Shown piece by piece: positions 62,280-64,000 of a stretch of DNA of 64,000 nt (its first letter is position 1; each line of letters opens with the position of its first letter). Under the pieces are notes generated by a model. That model saw nothing but the letters and a program-made list of their open reading frames with translations. It was not told the origin of the DNA and searched no databases. A program made the translations under genes and the position numbers. Source of the stretch: Macrococcus brunensis (GTDB taxonomy: Bacteria > Bacillota > Bacilli > Staphylococcales > Staphylococcaceae); NCBI RefSeq assembly GCF_004359615.1, contig NZ_SCWA01000005.1, positions 1-64,000 of the forward strand, written 5' to 3'.

Positions 62280-63100
62280 CATTACAAGATCAGATTATCG
62301 CAGAATTAAAAGTAAAACCTTCTATAAACGTTGAAGAGGAAACAAGAGTCATTCTTGATTTTATGAAGAATTATCTGAAAAGCTATCCATTTATGAAATC
62401 GATGGTGCTTGGTATTTCTGGCGGACAGGATTCAACACTTGCCGGTAAACTGGCGCAGATGGCTGTTGATGAACTGAACGCGGAAGGTGGAGATTATCAG
62501 TTTATTGCTATCCGCCTGCCTTATGGTACACAAAAAGATGAACAGGACTGTCAGGATGCCTTGGACTTTATCAATGCATCTAAAGAATTGACTGTTAACA
62601 TCAAACCGAGTGTGGAAGCAAGTCTTGAAGCACTTAAAAATGCCGGTATACAGCTTACAGATTTCCAGAAAGGGAATGAAAAAGCGCGTGAACGTATGAA
62701 AGTTCAGTATTCTGTTGCTGCAGCAAACAGTGGTATCGTGCTGGGTACCGATCATGCAGCTGAGAGTATCACAGGTTTCTATACAAAATTTGGTGATGGA
62801 GGCGCAGATATTCTGCCGCTTGCCGGACTGAATAAACGTCAGGGGAGAGAGATTCTAAAATATTTAGGTTGTCCTGAACATCTCTATAATAAAAAACCGA
62901 CGGCAGATTTAGAGGAAGATAAGCCGCAGTTACCAGATGAAGTGGCACTCGGTGTGACTTACGAAGCCATTGACCATTATCTTGAAGGACAGGAAGTTAA
63001 TGAACAAGATAGAAAAGTAATTGAAGGACATTTCCTGAAAACGCAGCATAAGCGTATGATGCCTATTACAAGATTTAGCGTGCATGAACTCATCCGCTAG
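62276..63100 (+). CDS. nadE: Ammonia-dependent NAD synthetase
   Basis: The 274-residue enzyme amidates nicotinate adenine dinucleotide to NAD. The ATP pyrophosphatase motif is SGGQDS at 48-53, followed by [16 protein letters not shown] as in short NadE. No glutaminase domain, so ammonia is the donor. The start is ATG 62276, 8 bases after AAAGGAG, overlapping pncB by ATGA. Confidence 0.97.
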   Translation: MTLQDQIIAELKVKPSINVEEETRVILDFMKNYLKSYPFMKSMVLGISGGQDSTLAGKLAQMAVDELNAEGGDYQFIAIRLPYGTQKDEQDCQDALDFINASKELTVNIKPSVEASLEALKNAGIQLTDFQKGNEKARERMKVQYSVAAANSGIVLGTDHAAESITGFYTKFGDGGADILPLAGLNKRQGREILKYLGCPEHLYNKKPTADLEEDKPQLPDEVALGVTYEAIDHYLEGQEVNEQDRKVIEGHFLKTQHKRMMPITRFSVHELIR

Positions 63101-63157
63101 TCTTGTGCTACCTCTTAATCTCTGATAGAATGCCTATGAATTAGGAGGTGCTATTGA

Positions 63158-63715
63158 ATGGATAATCCATGGATTATGGTTGCTGTTATCTTTTTTATTA
63201 ATATTATTTATGTCACATGTCTGACCATGCGGACGATCCTGACTTTAAAAGGTTATCGTTACCTGGCAGCAGGTGTCTCAGTCATTGAAGTTCTGGTCTA
63301 TGTTGTAGGGCTTGGACTTGTCATGAAGAATCTGGATAATATCTGGAATGTGCTGGCTTATGCATTCGGTTTTGGCGTAGGGATTATAGTAGGGATGAAA
63401 CTAGAAGAGAAAATCGCGCTCGGTTATATCGTTGTCAATGTGACAACTGCTGAATACGAACTTGATATCCCGCATACACTCCGCGACTTAGGCTATGGCG
63501 TGACGCATTACGCGGCGCACGGACGTGATGGTCATCGTATGATCATGCAGATTTTAACGCCACGTAAATATGAAATCAAGTTGACTGAAACAATCAGACT
63601 GCTTGACCCGAAAGCGTTTATCATCGCTTATGAGCCGAAGAATATTCACGGTGGATTCTGGGTGAAAGGTGTCCGCAGTAAAAAACTGCGTGCATATGAT
63701 ACAGATGAAATTTGA
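63158..63715 (+). CDS. UPF0316 family membrane protein
   Basis: A 185-residue protein with three N-terminal membrane segments and a cytosolic DUF2179-type domain (about 105-170; [32 protein letters not shown]). This is the UPF0316 family (B. subtilis YebE). DUF2179 domains may bind cyclic dinucleotides or nucleotides; not proven. AGGAGGTG precedes the ATG. It overlaps the next gene. Confidence 0.9.
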   Translation: MDNPWIMVAVIFFINIIYVTCLTMRTILTLKGYRYLAAGVSVIEVLVYVVGLGLVMKNLDNIWNVLAYAFGFGVGIIVGMKLEEKIALGYIVVNVTTAEYELDIPHTLRDLGYGVTHYAAHGRDGHRMIMQILTPRKYEIKLTETIRLLDPKAFIIAYEPKNIHGGFWVKGVRSKKLRAYDTDEI

Positions 63716-63875
63716 GGTCGCTGAAAATGAGACAATTGCTGAGTGCCTCGCACGCATGAAAAAAGAGGGTTTTACGCCCGTGAAACGAATGGAGAAGCCT
63801 ATCTTCCATGAGACAGATAAAGGCATTGAAGTTCTGCGTCAGCAGATCATCTTTGTCGGCAAAAAAATAGATTAA
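63705..63875 (+). CDS. NETI-motif small protein (YebG-like)
   Basis: A 56-residue protein named for its motif, [19 protein letters not shown]. It is found after UPF0316 genes in bacilli and staphylococci (yebE-yebG). Function unknown. The start is ATG 63705, which overlaps the end of the UPF0316 gene by 11 bases; the ribosome site is weak, so translational coupling is likely. Confidence 0.85.
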   Translation: MKFEVAENETIAECLARMKKEGFTPVKRMEKPIFHETDKGIEVLRQQIIFVGKKID

Positions 63876-63879
63876 CAGA

Positions 63880-63906
63880 CCTATCTGCTTAGCAGATAGG
63901 TTTTTT
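63880..63906 (+). terminator. Terminator after the NETI gene
   Basis: CCTATCTGCT pairs with AGCAGATAGG, followed by six Ts. Confidence 0.92.
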
Positions 63907-63917
63907 GCATTAAATTC

Positions 63918-63978
63918 CGTACATTTAATTATTTTTAATATTTAATGTACGTATCTAATAAAATTTGTTATACTTGAG
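63918..63978 (+). promoter_or_regulatory. Candidate operator and promoter of the next gene outside the window
   Basis: CGTACATT (63918-63925) and AATGTACG (63944-63951) form an inverted repeat with 18 bases between. About 17 bp downstream lies TGTTATACT, an extended -10. The half-sites loosely resemble PurR boxes (CCGAACAT type). In S. aureus the gene after this block is purB, so a purine operator is plausible, but the match is imperfect. Confidence 0.45.
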
Positions 63979-64000
63979 GCGACTACTAATCAGATAGGAG

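Overview
The window comes from a low-to-moderate GC Firmicute, most likely a member of Staphylococcaceae and plausibly a Macrococcus-like lineage. The block at the right (aldehyde dehydrogenase, ppaC, pncA, nos, pncB, nadE, an UPF0316 gene and a NETI gene) matches the order I recall for Staphylococcus aureus. groESL has the dual CtsR/HrcA control typical of staphylococci, and a CPBP protease gene like mroQ diverges from it. A complete spermidine pathway and a type II-A CRISPR locus are not S. aureus features. The genus assignment is inference. I saw no tRNA, rRNA or prophage genes.

Layout. 1-5 kb: the tail of an IS1182-type transposase, pepF, a two-domain PPK2 polyphosphate kinase overlapping an APH-like kinase, and an mroQ-like protease. 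5-7 kb: groES-groEL. 7-16 kb: a complete, visibly AT-richer type II-A CRISPR-Cas locus: minus-strand tracrRNA, cas9, cas1, cas2, csn2, a leader ending in ATTTGAG, and 37 repeats with 36 spacers. 16-21 kb: small membrane proteins, a decayed DASS-family transporter, a metallophosphoesterase and an LtrA protein. 21-35 kb: a FAD oxidoreductase coupled to a NERD-domain protein, a HelD-like ATPase, peptidase M29, OYE, GntR/DUF1648, Nudix and C45 genes. 35-39 kb: two XRE-regulator/membrane-protein cassettes flanking a frameshifted MFS transporter. 39-45 kb: a thermolysin-family protease, a candidate structured RNA, a small membrane protein behind a SigB-like promoter, an LPQAG-anchored surface protein, an SOS-controlled YolD protein and an MFS exporter. 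45-49 kb: the speA-speD-speE-speB operon. 49-53 kb: a lactonase, a nitrilase and a second NERD-domain protein. 53-64 kb: oxidoreductases, a paired SMR exporter, ppaC, pncA, a beta-helix protein, nos and the NAD salvage genes.

The observation I would follow first is that both NERD-domain genes (22559-23461 and 51371-52264) share one architecture: a NERD nuclease-like domain, a CxxC zinc ribbon and a C-terminal helix-turn-helix. Each is followed directly at its 3' end by a short tandem array of palindromes. The two arrays differ in sequence: two units with a 41-bp period, and three units with a 61-bp period. This suggests paired protein and palindrome modules, analogous in layout to REP/RAYT or CRISPR-like loci. 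The function is unknown, and the link rests on two loci only.

Other points of interest: a structured, ORF-less minus-strand transcript candidate at about 41.6-41.9 kb; a possible long-form tracrRNA; three small proteins of 49-59 residues that are easily missed; and a LexA box inside a textbook promoter for yolD.
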